Shown piece by piece: positions 51,507 through 60,324 of a stretch of 64,000 nt of DNA. Location: positions 1 through 64,000 of the forward strand of contig CALRJS020000017.1 of NCBI GenBank assembly GCA_943367595.1, given 5' to 3'. The notes under the pieces were generated by a model that was not told where the DNA came from, ran no database searches, and saw only the letters and a program-made list of their open reading frames with translations. Source of the DNA: MW101C3 sp943367595. GTDB lineage: Bacteria; Cyanobacteriota; Cyanobacteriia; PCC-6307; Cyanobiaceae. How positions within the stretch are numbered: the stretch's first letter is position 1; the number at the start of each line of letters is the position of its first letter. A program made the position numbers and the translations under genes.

Positions 51507-52682
51507 ATGGCCAGGGTCGGCGTATTGCTGCTGAACCTCGGCGGTCCCGAGCGGATCGAGGATGTCGGGCCCTTTCTTTACAACCTGTTTTCCGACCCGG
51601 AAATCATCCGGCTGCCGATTCCGGCCCTGCAGAAGCCGCTGGCCTGGTTGATCAGCACCTTGCGCAGTGGTAAGTCGCAGGAGGCCTACCGCTCGATCGG
51701 CGGCGGCTCCCCCCTGCGCCGCATCACCGACCAGCAGGCACGGGAGCTGCAGAGCGAGTTGCGCCAGCGCCAGGTGCAGGCCACCACTTACGTGGCCATG
51801 CGCTACTGGCACCCGTTCACCGAATCCGCTGTCGCCGACATCAAGGCCGATGCGGTGGATGAGGTGGTGGTGCTGCCGCTTTACCCCCACTTCTCGATCA
51901 GCACCAGCGGTTCCAGCTTCCGCGAGCTCCAGCGCCTTCGCCAGGCCGATCCGGCCTTCAGCCGCCTGCCGATCCGTTGCATCCGCAGCTGGTACGACCA
52001 TCCCGGTTATGTGCAGGCGATGGCCGAGTTGATCGCTCGGGAGGTGCAGGAATGCAACGACCCCACCACTGCCCGCATCTTCTTCAGTGCCCACGGCGTG
52101 CCCAAGAGCTACGTGGAGGAGGCCGGCGACCCCTACCAGCAGCACATCGAGGCCTGCACCGATCTGATCATGGCCGAACTGGCCCGTCAGCTCGGCCACG
52201 GCAACCCCTTCACCCTTGCGTATCAGAGCCGGGTGGGGCCAGTCGAATGGCTGCAGCCCTACACCGATCAAGCACTGGTGGAGCTGGGTGAACAGGGGGT
52301 CAAGGAGCTGGTGGTGGTGCCCATCAGCTTCGTGAGCGAACACATCGAGACGCTCGAGGAAATCGACATCGAATACCGGGAGATCGCCACCGAAGCCGGC
52401 ATCACCACCTTCCGGCGCGTGCCGGCACTCGACACCTACCCCACCTTCATCCGTGGACTGGCCGACCTCGTGCAGCTCGCCCTGGCCGGGCCGGAGGTGA
52501 ACCTCGACCAGGCCGCCAGTCTGCCCACCACGGTGAAGCTCTACCCCCAGGAGAAGTGGGTGTGGGGCTGGAACAACAGCTCGGAGGTGTGGAACGGGCG
52601 GCTGGCCATGCTGGGGTTCTCCGCCTTCCTGCTGGAATTGCTGAGTGGCAAGGGCCCTCTCCATGCCATCGGGCTGCTCTAA
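51507..52682 (+). CDS. hemH: Ferrochelatase with C-terminal chlorophyll-binding (HLIP-like) helix
   Basis: 391 aa. Inserts Fe2+ into protoporphyrin IX for haem. Catalytic motifs: G-V-L-L-L-N-L-G-G-P-E, S-A-H-G-V-P (His), and Q-S-R-V-G-P-x-x-W-L-Q-P. Positions 350-391 carry a linker and the chlorophyll-binding motif E-V-W-N-G-R-L-A-M-L-G-F (ExxNxRxAM, around residue 363), typical of cyanobacterial ferrochelatase. The membrane helix is used for dimerisation and regulation of the enzyme. The M23 gene starts within its 3' end. Confidence 0.96.
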   Translation: MARVGVLLLNLGGPERIEDVGPFLYNLFSDPEIIRLPIPALQKPLAWLISTLRSGKSQEAYRSIGGGSPLRRITDQQARELQSELRQRQVQATTYVAMRYWHPFTESAVADIKADAVDEVVVLPLYPHFSISTSGSSFRELQRLRQADPAFSRLPIRCIRSWYDHPGYVQAMAELIAREVQECNDPTTARIFFSAHGVPKSYVEEAGDPYQQHIEACTDLIMAELARQLGHGNPFTLAYQSRVGPVEWLQPYTDQALVELGEQGVKELVVVPISFVSEHIETLEEIDIEYREIATEAGITTFRRVPALDTYPTFIRGLADLVQLALAGPEVNLDQAASLPTTVKLYPQEKWVWGWNNSSEVWNGRLAMLGFSAFLLELLSGKGPLHAIGLL

Positions 52683-53229
52683 CCGCCGGCTGGCGGCCGT
52701 GGGCCTGGCCCTGCTGTTCGGCCCGGCCACGCTGCTGCCGGCTCAGGCGGCGAACGAACGCTGGCGTCTGGGCGTGTTTCCGGTGGTGAACTTCGCTGGG
52801 TACACGAGCCACTTCGGCTTTCGGGTCGGGCCTGGCGGCGGCCGCGAACAGCATTCCGGCCTTGACATCGCTGCTCCGCTGGGCTCCCCGATCCGCAGCT
52901 GGTGGGGAGGCGTGGTGAGTGATGTGATCAACGATGGCCGCTGCGGCATCGGCCTGGTGATCCGCTCCGGCGACTACGACCACATCTATTGCCATCTCGG
53001 CGGGCGGGTGAGCGGCGGTCGCTATCAGAGCGGGCGGGTGCTGCTGGCCGCCGGGCAACGGGTCGCGCGCGGCCAGCTGATCGGCCACATCGGCATGACC
53101 GGGCGTACCACCGGGCCCCATCTTCACTGGGGAATCCGTTACCGGGGCCAATGGCTCGATCCGGTGCGGATCCTGCAGGCGATGGTGCGCAGCCGTCGCA
53201 GTGTCGGCGGCGGCACCCCTGGCCGCTGA
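52663..53229 (+). CDS. M23-family peptidase (LytM-like), secreted
   Basis: 188 aa from the ATG at 52663; an alternative ATG at 52645 adds 6 residues. Overlaps the end of hemH. Residues 1-30 form a signal peptide ending A-Q-A-A. The zinc site is complete: H-S-G-L-D (His and Asp), and G-P-H-L-H-W-G. Family members cut peptidoglycan cross-bridges or stem peptides. It may cooperate with the division transpeptidase and L,D-transpeptidase elsewhere in the window. Confidence 0.9.
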   Translation: MPSGCSNRRLAAVGLALLFGPATLLPAQAANERWRLGVFPVVNFAGYTSHFGFRVGPGGGREQHSGLDIAAPLGSPIRSWWGGVVSDVINDGRCGIGLVIRSGDYDHIYCHLGGRVSGGRYQSGRVLLAAGQRVARGQLIGHIGMTGRTTGPHLHWGIRYRGQWLDPVRILQAMVRSRRSVGGGTPGR

Positions 53230-53289
53230 TTGGAATCGAAACAGTTCACCTCACGGCCGTTGAGCACCTCTTAATGTGAGGCCATCGTG

Positions 53290-55176
53290 ATGTCTGCAGC
53301 GACAACCGTGACCCTGACGACCGTCCCCACAGCGGTTGTGTCCGCTTCCCCCCTGCGGCCGATGCCGGCCGTGCCGGGGAGGGTCACCGGCGCTCACGCC
53401 CTGATGGATGCCCTGCATCGCCATGGTGTGGAGCACATCTTCGGCTACCCGGGCGGGGCGATCCTGCCCATCTACGACGCTCTTCACCAGGCCGAAAGCC
53501 ACGGCTGGCTGAAGCACATCCTGGTGCGCCACGAGCAGGGTGGCACCCACGCCGCCGACGCCTACGCCCGTGCCACCGGCCGGGTGGGCGTGTGCTTCGG
53601 CACCTCCGGGCCGGGCGCCACCAATCTGGTCACCGGCATCGCCACCGCCCAGATGGATTCGGTGCCGATGGTGGTGATCACCGGGCAGGTGGGCCGCGCT
53701 TCGATCGGCACCGATGCCTTCCAGGAAACCGACATCTTCGGCATCACCCTGCCGATCGTGAAGCACTCCTGGGTGGTGCGCGATCCCGCCGACATCGGCC
53801 GCATCGTGGCGGAAGCCTTCCTGATCGCCTCGACCGGCCGGCCCGGCCCCGTGTTGATCGATGTGCCCAAGGATGTGGGCCTCGAGGAATTCGATTATGT
53901 GCCGGTGGAGCCGGGCAGCTCCATTCCGGCCGGCTACGCCCTGCCGGTGGCCCCCGACCCTGAGCGCATCCAGCAGGCACTGGAGCTGATCCGCAAGGCA
54001 CGCCGTCCGCTGCTGTATGTGGGTGGCGGTGCCGTCAGCGCAGGGGCGCACGCAGCCCTGCGCCGGTTGGCCGAGCGCTTCTCCCTGCCGGTCACCACCA
54101 CATTGATGGGCAAGGGTGCCTTCGATGAGCGCAATCCACTGGCCGTGGGCATGCTCGGCATGCATGGCACCGCCTATGCCAATTTCGCCGTCACCGAGTG
54201 CGATCTGCTGATCGCCGCCGGCGCCCGTTTCGACGACCGGGTGACCGGCCGGCTGGACAGCTTTGCCCCCCGGGCCCAGGTGATTCACATCGACATCGAT
54301 GCAGCCGAAGTGGGCAAGAACCGGGTGCCGGAGGTGCCGATCGTGGCCGATGTGGGCCTGGCACTTGATGCCCTGCTGGCGGCCTCCAGCGACGAGCCGC
54401 CCACCAACCGCACCGAGGCCTGGCTGGAGCGCATCCGCAGCTGGAAGCGCCACTATCCGCTGGTGATCCCCGAACCGGTGGGCGAGATCGCCCCGCAGGA
54501 AGTGATGCTGGCCCTGCAGCAGCTTGCTCCCGAGGCGTTCGTCACCACCGATGTGGGCCAGCATCAGATGTGGGCGGCCCAGTTCATGAACACCCCGCCG
54601 CGCCACTGGATCAGCAGCAGCGGGCTCGGCACCATGGGCTACGGCCTGCCGGCCGCCATGGGCGTGCAGGTGGCCTTCCCCGGGGATCAGGTGGTGTGCG
54701 TGGCCGGCGACGCCAGCATCCTGATGAACATTCAGGAACTCGGCACCCTCTCCCAGTACGGGCTGCCCGTGAAGGTGGTGATCGTCAACAACGGCTGGCA
54801 GGGCATGGTGCGCCAGTGGCAGGAGAGTTTCTACGGGGAGCGCTACTCCGCCTCCGAGATGACCGGCGGCATGCCGAACTTCTCCGCCCTGGCTGAAGCC
54901 TTCGGGGTGCGCGGCGTTGACATCACCGACCGCAACCGTCTCTATCAGGACCTGCAGGAGGCCCTCGCCCATCCAGGCCCGGCCGTGGTGAACGTGCGGG
55001 TGCGGCGCAACGAGAACTGCTACCCGATGGTTCCCCCCGGCGCCAGCAACGCCCAGATGGTGGGCCTGCCCAGCCATCCGGAGCTGGCGATCGACACCAC
55101 CCGCGACTGCGGCTCCTGCGGTGCCACCACGGAGAGCGCGCATCTGTTCTGCCCCAGCTGCGGGGCGAAGCTCTGA
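53290..55176 (+). CDS. ilvB: Acetolactate synthase large subunit with a zinc-ribbon C-terminus
   Basis: 628 aa from the ATG at 53290. Makes acetolactate from pyruvate for valine and leucine (and acetohydroxybutyrate for isoleucine). ThDP-dependent core: V-E-H-I-F-G-Y-P-G-G-A, G-P-G-A-T-N, F-Q-E-T-D-I-F, G-D-A-S-I-L-M-N. The last 22 residues hold four cysteines, C607-x-x-C610 and C621-x-x-C624, of a small zinc ribbon. This tail is not part of the standard enzyme (about 570-590 residues). Plus strand, after the M23 gene. Confidence 0.95.
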   Translation: MSAATTVTLTTVPTAVVSASPLRPMPAVPGRVTGAHALMDALHRHGVEHIFGYPGGAILPIYDALHQAESHGWLKHILVRHEQGGTHAADAYARATGRVGVCFGTSGPGATNLVTGIATAQMDSVPMVVITGQVGRASIGTDAFQETDIFGITLPIVKHSWVVRDPADIGRIVAEAFLIASTGRPGPVLIDVPKDVGLEEFDYVPVEPGSSIPAGYALPVAPDPERIQQALELIRKARRPLLYVGGGAVSAGAHAALRRLAERFSLPVTTTLMGKGAFDERNPLAVGMLGMHGTAYANFAVTECDLLIAAGARFDDRVTGRLDSFAPRAQVIHIDIDAAEVGKNRVPEVPIVADVGLALDALLAASSDEPPTNRTEAWLERIRSWKRHYPLVIPEPVGEIAPQEVMLALQQLAPEAFVTTDVGQHQMWAAQFMNTPPRHWISSSGLGTMGYGLPAAMGVQVAFPGDQVVCVAGDASILMNIQELGTLSQYGLPVKVVIVNNGWQGMVRQWQESFYGERYSASEMTGGMPNFSALAEAFGVRGVDITDRNRLYQDLQEALAHPGPAVVNVRVRRNENCYPMVPPGASNAQMVGLPSHPELAIDTTRDCGSCGATTESAHLFCPSCGAKL

Positions 55177-55193
55177 CCTCCCCTGCCGTCCTG

Positions 55194-55724
55194 ATGGGAG
55201 GCCACAGCGCGCTGGCCCCCGTGAACACCGCCAGCGCAGACGGCCCCTGTCCCCCCGTCCTGTCGCTGAACATTCAGAGGCCTCACGGGCACTCCGGCCC
55301 TCTGCTCCATCTCCTGCAGCCTCTGCTGTGGGGTCTGTTTCCCTGCTTGCTGGCCGTGCTGCTGATGGTCACCCTCAGCCCTGCTGCCGCCGAGGCTGCC
55401 GAAGTGCTCCAGGTGCGTGGCGCCACGTTGTTGCAGGTGGGCGACCAGAACCGCAGCTACCCGGTGCGGTTGGGATGCGTGCAGGTGGATCCTGCCGATG
55501 GTGCGGCCGCCACCTCCTGGCTGAGGGCAGTCCTGCCGCGGCGCACACGTGTGAATCTCCGCCCACTGGGCACCGCCGATGGCACCCTGCTGGCGCGGGT
55601 CACCGTGCTCTCCAGCGGCGTCGACCTGGGCACAGGGCTGCAACAGGCCGGTCTGGCTACCCCGCTCGACGCGACGGCCGCACCTCAGGGCTGCCCGGCG
55701 GCGGCCGCCTCCGCGGTGTCATGA
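55194..55724 (+). CDS. Secreted nuclease-fold (SNase-like) hypothetical protein
   Basis: 176 aa from the ATG at 55194, shortly after ilvB. Residues about 45-70 are a signal/membrane segment (L-L-A-V-L-L-M-V-T-L-S-P-A-A-A-E-A-A). The part after it has the staphylococcal-nuclease-like order Y-P-V-R-L-G-C-V-Q-V-D, L-R-A-V-L-P, T-R-V-N-L-R-P-L, G-T-L-L-A-R-V and L-Q-Q-A-G-L-A, but catalytic Arg/Glu residues are not clear. It may be a non-catalytic OB-fold protein. The stop overlaps the start of the next gene as ATGA. Confidence 0.55.
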   Translation: MGGHSALAPVNTASADGPCPPVLSLNIQRPHGHSGPLLHLLQPLLWGLFPCLLAVLLMVTLSPAAAEAAEVLQVRGATLLQVGDQNRSYPVRLGCVQVDPADGAAATSWLRAVLPRRTRVNLRPLGTADGTLLARVTVLSSGVDLGTGLQQAGLATPLDATAAPQGCPAAAASAVS

Positions 55725-56128
55725 GCATCAACCGCACCGCCAAAGGCATCGTGCTGGTGCCCAGCCTGCTGCTGGGCGGCGCCTTTCTCGCCGCAGGCAC
55801 CTGGATGGAGGGGGCAGCTGCGGCCAACCGCCCCCTGGCCTTCACCCTGGGTGGCGTGCTCGTGGCTGCGGGCCTGTTCACCCAGCTGCTGCCGGAAAGC
55901 CAGAAGGAAGGCTCCAGCCTCGACGAACCAGAGGAAACAACACCACCAGCGCGGCCTGGCCGTAGCACGGGAAAGGTTCCGGGAAACCCGGGCAAGATGG
56001 GTGGCACCCCGGGCAGCGTTGGGCGCAGCACGGGCAGCCTTGGGGGCAGCACGGGCAGGAATCTGGGCAGCGCGGGCAACCCTGGCGGCCCTGCAACCAA
56101 TGATGGCGGCGGAGCGCAACCCTCCTAG
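55721..56128 (+). CDS. Two-helix membrane protein with a Gly-rich low-complexity tail (DUF3188-like)
   Basis: 135 aa from the ATG at 55721. Two membrane helices (about 9-27 and 38-60, containing S-L-L-L-G-G-A-F-L-A-A-G and L-A-F-T-L-G-G-V-L-V-A-A-G-L) match small cyanobacterial DUF3188-type proteins. The last 65 residues are mostly G, S, T, N, P and repeat G-S-T-G/G-S-L-G-like pieces, and the DNA there is repetitive. DUF3188 proteins end near the second helix, so the tail appears to be an added, recently grown piece. Function unknown. Confidence 0.5.
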   Translation: MSINRTAKGIVLVPSLLLGGAFLAAGTWMEGAAAANRPLAFTLGGVLVAAGLFTQLLPESQKEGSSLDEPEETTPPARPGRSTGKVPGNPGKMGGTPGSVGRSTGSLGGSTGRNLGSAGNPGGPATNDGGGAQPS

Positions 56129-56142
56129 TGTTCACCGGCTGA

Positions 56143-57342
56143 ATGGAAACCCGCATGTCCCCGGGGAAGTCCGCGTCCGGCTCCGGAGCTGAACCACCCC
56201 CTCGCCGCCACCTCTTCTGGATGGGAGCCGGTGTGGTGGCCGCCCTGCTGGGGCTGCAGAGCCTCGCTGCCAGCGCACCGATCCGCAGCGATGTGCTGAT
56301 GCTGCTCACGCCTGAAGGGCTGCTGGCGGGGGTGGGCGACGGCCTGCGCCGCGGCTATGAGCTGGCGATGGAAGAGGCACGCCTCTGCGGGGTGAAGCCG
56401 CCCACGCTCCAGCTCGGCTGGCTGCCACCGGAGCAGGACCCCCGCGCTGCGCTCACGGTCCGGCCGCTGCCTGGCTTGCTGATCGCCCCGCCGGCAGTAT
56501 CCCTGGTGTCGTATGGGTTGCTGGCGCAGGAGCTGGGCCTCACCGTGCTGCTGCCGCTGCAACGGGGCAGCTCCCTCAACGGCCTGCCCAGCCTTGCCGG
56601 CGCCGACCGGCTCTGGCCGGTGCTGCCGGCGCGCAGCCTGGAGGCCGATCGCCTCGCCAAAGGGCTGATCGAGGAAAAACGCTCACGCGTGATGGTGATC
56701 CACGACGGCAGCAGCGAGCAGATCGCGCTGGCCAATCGGTTCGTGGCCTCGCTGAGCGGCGACGGCGGCCGGGTGGTGGGCTTTCAGGAGGGAAGCCAGG
56801 AGATCGCCGATCCCGATGCCCCCACCATCACCCGCCTGGTGGACGACGTGGACTACTACCGCCCGGACGCCCTGGTGGTGATGACGACGCCAACCAGCCC
56901 GCTGGCCAAGGCGGTGCGAGAAGCGCGCTGGCCGGCCGATCTCACCCTGGTGTGGCCGTTTCCGACCACAGAGCCGCTGGCCAACGCCCAGCTGGGGGTG
57001 GATCCGCTCAGCCGCGGACCCGGCTGGAACCGCTTCGTCGCCAACTTTCAGAGCCGTTACAACTACGTGCCCAGCCTGGTGGAAGCCACCGGGTACGACA
57101 CCGGCCAGCTGGCGGCAGTGACAGCCCGGCGCCCGGGTGACACCGCACCGTGGGACATGGGCTGGCTCGACCCCAAGGCACAACCCCAGGCCCTCTGCGC
57201 TGCGATTGAAAGCCGGCGGCAGGGTGGCCGCACGGCGCTCAAGGGCGCCGCCAGCCAACTGGATCTGGGCGAGGGCAGCGCACCAAGCGCCGAACTGCGA
57301 CTGACTCCCCTACCTGCAGCTGGGAGCAGCCCCCCTTCCTAG
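56143..57342 (+). CDS. Periplasmic binding protein-like (type 1) protein
   Basis: 399 aa. Residues about 25-45 are a signal/anchor. The rest shows the two-lobe pattern of type 1 binding proteins or LpoA-like regulators (D-V-L-M-L-L-T-P-E-G, R-V-M-V-I-H-D-G-S-S-E-Q-I-A, D-A-L-V-V-M-T-T-P-T-S-P-L, Y-D-T-G-Q-L). No transporter genes accompany it. The ligand is unknown. It lies immediately 5' of ppsA, with 25 bases between. Confidence 0.7.
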   Translation: METRMSPGKSASGSGAEPPPRRHLFWMGAGVVAALLGLQSLAASAPIRSDVLMLLTPEGLLAGVGDGLRRGYELAMEEARLCGVKPPTLQLGWLPPEQDPRAALTVRPLPGLLIAPPAVSLVSYGLLAQELGLTVLLPLQRGSSLNGLPSLAGADRLWPVLPARSLEADRLAKGLIEEKRSRVMVIHDGSSEQIALANRFVASLSGDGGRVVGFQEGSQEIADPDAPTITRLVDDVDYYRPDALVVMTTPTSPLAKAVREARWPADLTLVWPFPTTEPLANAQLGVDPLSRGPGWNRFVANFQSRYNYVPSLVEATGYDTGQLAAVTARRPGDTAPWDMGWLDPKAQPQALCAAIESRRQGGRTALKGAASQLDLGEGSAPSAELRLTPLPAAGSSPPS

Positions 57343-57367
57343 GCTCCAAAGGTGAGCGGAGATCGTG

Positions 57368-59953
57368 ATGGGTCAGGCACCAGCGATGGCCAGCCCCGAT
57401 CTCCTGGTCGTGCCGCTCGCGTCCGTCGGGCTTGACGCCATCGCCCAGGTGGGGGGCAAGAACGCCTCCCTGGGGGAGATGATCCGACAGCTGGGACCCC
57501 GGGGGGTGGCGGTGCCCGGTGGGTTTGCCACCACGGCAGCGGCCTACCGCCTGCTGCTGGCCCACAACGGACTGGAGGCCCGGCTTGCGGACCTGTTCGA
57601 TGGCCTCGATGCCGGCGACCTGGCGGCCCTGCAGGCAAGTGGTGCCGCCGCGCGCCAACTGCTCCTCACAGCCACCTTGCCGCCGGCGCTTGAGGAAGCG
57701 ATTCGCCAGCACTACCAGCAGCTGTGTGCAGAAAGCGCCAGTGGTGGCGGCACCAGCGGCGGTGGCACAGGCACAGGCACAGGCAGCGCCAGCAACCCGG
57801 GCAGCAGCAGCACAGGCGGCACGGGCAGCCCTGGCGACATGGCCAACACGGGCGGCATGGCCAGCACTGGCGGTACTGACAGCGCGGTGTCGATTCCGGT
57901 GCCGGTGCCGGTGGCCGTGCGCTCGAGTGCCACCGCAGAAGATCTGCCGGAAGCCAGCTTCGCCGGGCAGCAGGAGAGTTTTCTGAATGTGCAGGGCATC
58001 GACGCCCTGCTGGCGGCCTGCCGCCGTTGCTACGCCTCGCTGTTCACGGATCGAGCCATCTCCTACCGGCAGATCAACGGCTTCGCCCACGACGCGGTGG
58101 CCCTGTCGATCGGCGTGCAGACGATGGTGCGCTCCGATCTGGCGGCCTCAGGGGTGATGTTCACCATTGATACCGAGAGCGGCTTCCGTGAGGCAGTGCT
58201 GCTCACCGCCGCCTATGGCCTGGGTGAGAACGTGGTGCAGGGGGCCGTGAACCCCGACGAATACCTGATCTTCAAGCCGACCCTGCTGCAGGGGCACGCG
58301 CCGATCCTGAGCAGACGGCTGGGCAGTAAAAAGCTGCGCATGGTGTACGCCGAGACGGCCACCTGCAACGTGCCGGTGCCGTTGGAAGAGCGTGAACGCT
58401 TCGCCATCGACGACGCCGATGTGCTCACCCTGGCCCGCTGGGCCTGCGTGATTGAGGCGCACTACAGCGCCCTGCACGGTGTTCTCACCGCCATGGACAT
58501 CGAGTGGGCCAAAGATGGCCTCAGCGGCAGGTTGTTCATCCTGCAGGCCCGGCCGGAAACGGTGCAGTCGCGGCGCTCGAGCACGCTGCTGCGACGCTGG
58601 CAACTGGATCCCCATCAGGCCGAACTGATCGTGGAGGGGCGGGCGATCGGAGCCTCGGTGAGCAGCGGCGTGGCCCGGGTGCTGGCCAGCGCCGATGCCA
58701 TCAACCGCTTCGAGCCAGGGGATCTGCTCGTGACGGAGCGCACCGACCCGGACTGGGAGCCGATCCTGCGCAAAGCCAGCGGTGTGATCACCAACCAGGG
58801 CGGCCGCACCTGCCATGCGGCGATCATTGCCCGCGAGATGGGGATCACCGCGATCGTGGGCTGTGGCACGGCCACCAGCCGGATTGCCGATGGCGATCTG
58901 ATCACCGCCAGCTGCTGTGAAGGGGATGCGGGCCGGGTTTATCGCGGCGCGTTGCCCTTTCATGTGGAAGAGCAGGAACTCTCCGAGCTGCCGCCGACCC
59001 GCACCCGTCTCCTGGTGAACGTGGGCAATCCGGAGCAGGCTTTCCAGCAGGCGGCTCTGCCTGTGGACGGGGTGGGATTGGCCCGGTTGGAGTTCATCAT
59101 CGCCAACCACATTCAGGTGCATCCGATGGCGCTGCTGAAGCCGGAGCTGGTGGCCGATGCCGGGGAACGCGAGGCGATCGCGCAGCGCACCAAGGGGTAT
59201 GCCCACCCCGCCGATTACTACGTGGACCTGCTCACCCAGGGCATGGCGCGCATCGCCGCCGCCTTCCATCCACGGCCGGTGATCCTGCGGTTTTCGGATT
59301 TCAAGAGCAACGAATATGCCCGTCTGCTCGGGGGAAGCGGCTTCGAGCCCAACGAGGAGAACCCGATGCTGGGCTGGCGGGGCGCTTCCCGCTACACCGC
59401 CGAGGCGTTCCGGGAGGCGTTCGGTCTGGAATGCCAGGCGCTCAAGGTGGTGCGGGAGGCGATGGGGCTCACGAACGTGATCCCGATGGTGCCGTTCTGC
59501 CGCACACCGGAGGAAGGCGAGCGGGTGCTTGCCGAGATGGCCCGCCATGGGCTGGTGCGGGGCCGCCACGGCCTGCAGGTGTATGTGATGTGCGAACTGC
59601 CCAGCAACGTGATCGGCGCCGAAGCCTTCGCCGAGCACTTCGATGGCTTTTCGATCGGCTCCAACGACCTCACCCAGCTCACCCTCGGGCTGGACCGGGA
59701 TTCGGCGCTGGTGGCGGATCTGTTCGATGAGCGGCACGCGATCGTCAAGGAAATGATCCGCCTGGCGATCCGCACGTCTCACCGCTGCGGCAGACGGATC
59801 GGCATCTGCGGCCAGGCCCCCAGCGACTACCCCGACTTCGCCCGCTTCCTGGTGGAGGAGGGAATCGATTCGATCAGCCTTAACCCCGATGCGGTGATCG
59901 CCACACGCCTGCAGGTGGCGGCGATCGAGCAGGAGCTTGGCAAGGGCCCCTGA
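57368..59953 (+). CDS. ppsA: Phosphoenolpyruvate synthase with a Gly/Ser/Thr insertion
   Basis: 861 aa from the ATG at 57368. Converts pyruvate and ATP to PEP, AMP and Pi. The N-terminal ATP-binding part has G-G-K-N-A-S-L-G-E-M and V-A-V-R-S-S-A-T-A-E-D. The phospho-His domain has G-G-R-T-C-H483-A-A-I-I. The C-terminal barrel has I-L-R-F-S-D-F-K-S-N-E-Y and G-S-N-D-L-T-Q-L. Residues 123-175 are inserted low-complexity sequence (G, S, T, A, N repeats, encoded by GGCACA and GGCAGC words), just before the V-R-S-S-A motif. Gluconeogenic role. Confidence 0.93.
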   Translation: MGQAPAMASPDLLVVPLASVGLDAIAQVGGKNASLGEMIRQLGPRGVAVPGGFATTAAAYRLLLAHNGLEARLADLFDGLDAGDLAALQASGAAARQLLLTATLPPALEEAIRQHYQQLCAESASGGGTSGGGTGTGTGSASNPGSSSTGGTGSPGDMANTGGMASTGGTDSAVSIPVPVPVAVRSSATAEDLPEASFAGQQESFLNVQGIDALLAACRRCYASLFTDRAISYRQINGFAHDAVALSIGVQTMVRSDLAASGVMFTIDTESGFREAVLLTAAYGLGENVVQGAVNPDEYLIFKPTLLQGHAPILSRRLGSKKLRMVYAETATCNVPVPLEERERFAIDDADVLTLARWACVIEAHYSALHGVLTAMDIEWAKDGLSGRLFILQARPETVQSRRSSTLLRRWQLDPHQAELIVEGRAIGASVSSGVARVLASADAINRFEPGDLLVTERTDPDWEPILRKASGVITNQGGRTCHAAIIAREMGITAIVGCGTATSRIADGDLITASCCEGDAGRVYRGALPFHVEEQELSELPPTRTRLLVNVGNPEQAFQQAALPVDGVGLARLEFIIANHIQVHPMALLKPELVADAGEREAIAQRTKGYAHPADYYVDLLTQGMARIAAAFHPRPVILRFSDFKSNEYARLLGGSGFEPNEENPMLGWRGASRYTAEAFREAFGLECQALKVVREAMGLTNVIPMVPFCRTPEEGERVLAEMARHGLVRGRHGLQVYVMCELPSNVIGAEAFAEHFDGFSIGSNDLTQLTLGLDRDSALVADLFDERHAIVKEMIRLAIRTSHRCGRRIGICGQAPSDYPDFARFLVEEGIDSISLNPDAVIATRLQVAAIEQELGKGP

Positions 59954-60129
59954 ACGCGCGGGGGAAGGACTCCACGAACGAGCACAGGCCACCCAGCAAA
60001 CACAGGCCCCCCGACAAAGGCCCCCCGAATAAGCGAAGCAAGGCCCACAGAACAAGCGTGGCAACGCCCGGCGAACGCGCGGGAAAGAGTTCAAGCTCCT
60101 CCAGTCGGGTCCGCCGGGTTCAGACCATT
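59954..60129. other. Gap upstream of the 15-base array behind ppsA
   Basis: No supported gene. It is A/C/G-rich on the plus strand with scattered ACAGGCC-like words, and may be a decayed part of the array that follows. Confidence 0.35.
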
Positions 60130-60324
60130 CAGAGCAGGTCAGCTCAGAACAGCTCGACCCAGATCAGCCGTTCTCAGCTCCGCCGGGCTAAGAGCAGCTC
60201 AGCGAAGAACAGCTCGATTCAGAACAGCCTGGCCCAGAACATCCTGGCCCAGAACAGCCAAGCCCAGAACGGCCGGGCTCAGAACAGGGGTGCTGAGCTC
60301 AGCCGGGCTCAGAACAGCTCGACG
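60130..60324 (-). repeat. Thirteen tandem 15-base units at the 3' end of glcD
   Basis: Thirteen imperfect 15-base units run from 60130 to 60324, for example CAGAACAGCCTGGCC, CAGAACATCCTGGCC and CAGAACAGCCAAGCC. The last unit (60310-60324) overlaps the glcD stop and its final codons (V-E-L-F). On the minus strand, the units continue in the glcD frame but contain further stop codons. It fills the space between convergent ppsA and glcD. Confidence 0.9.
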
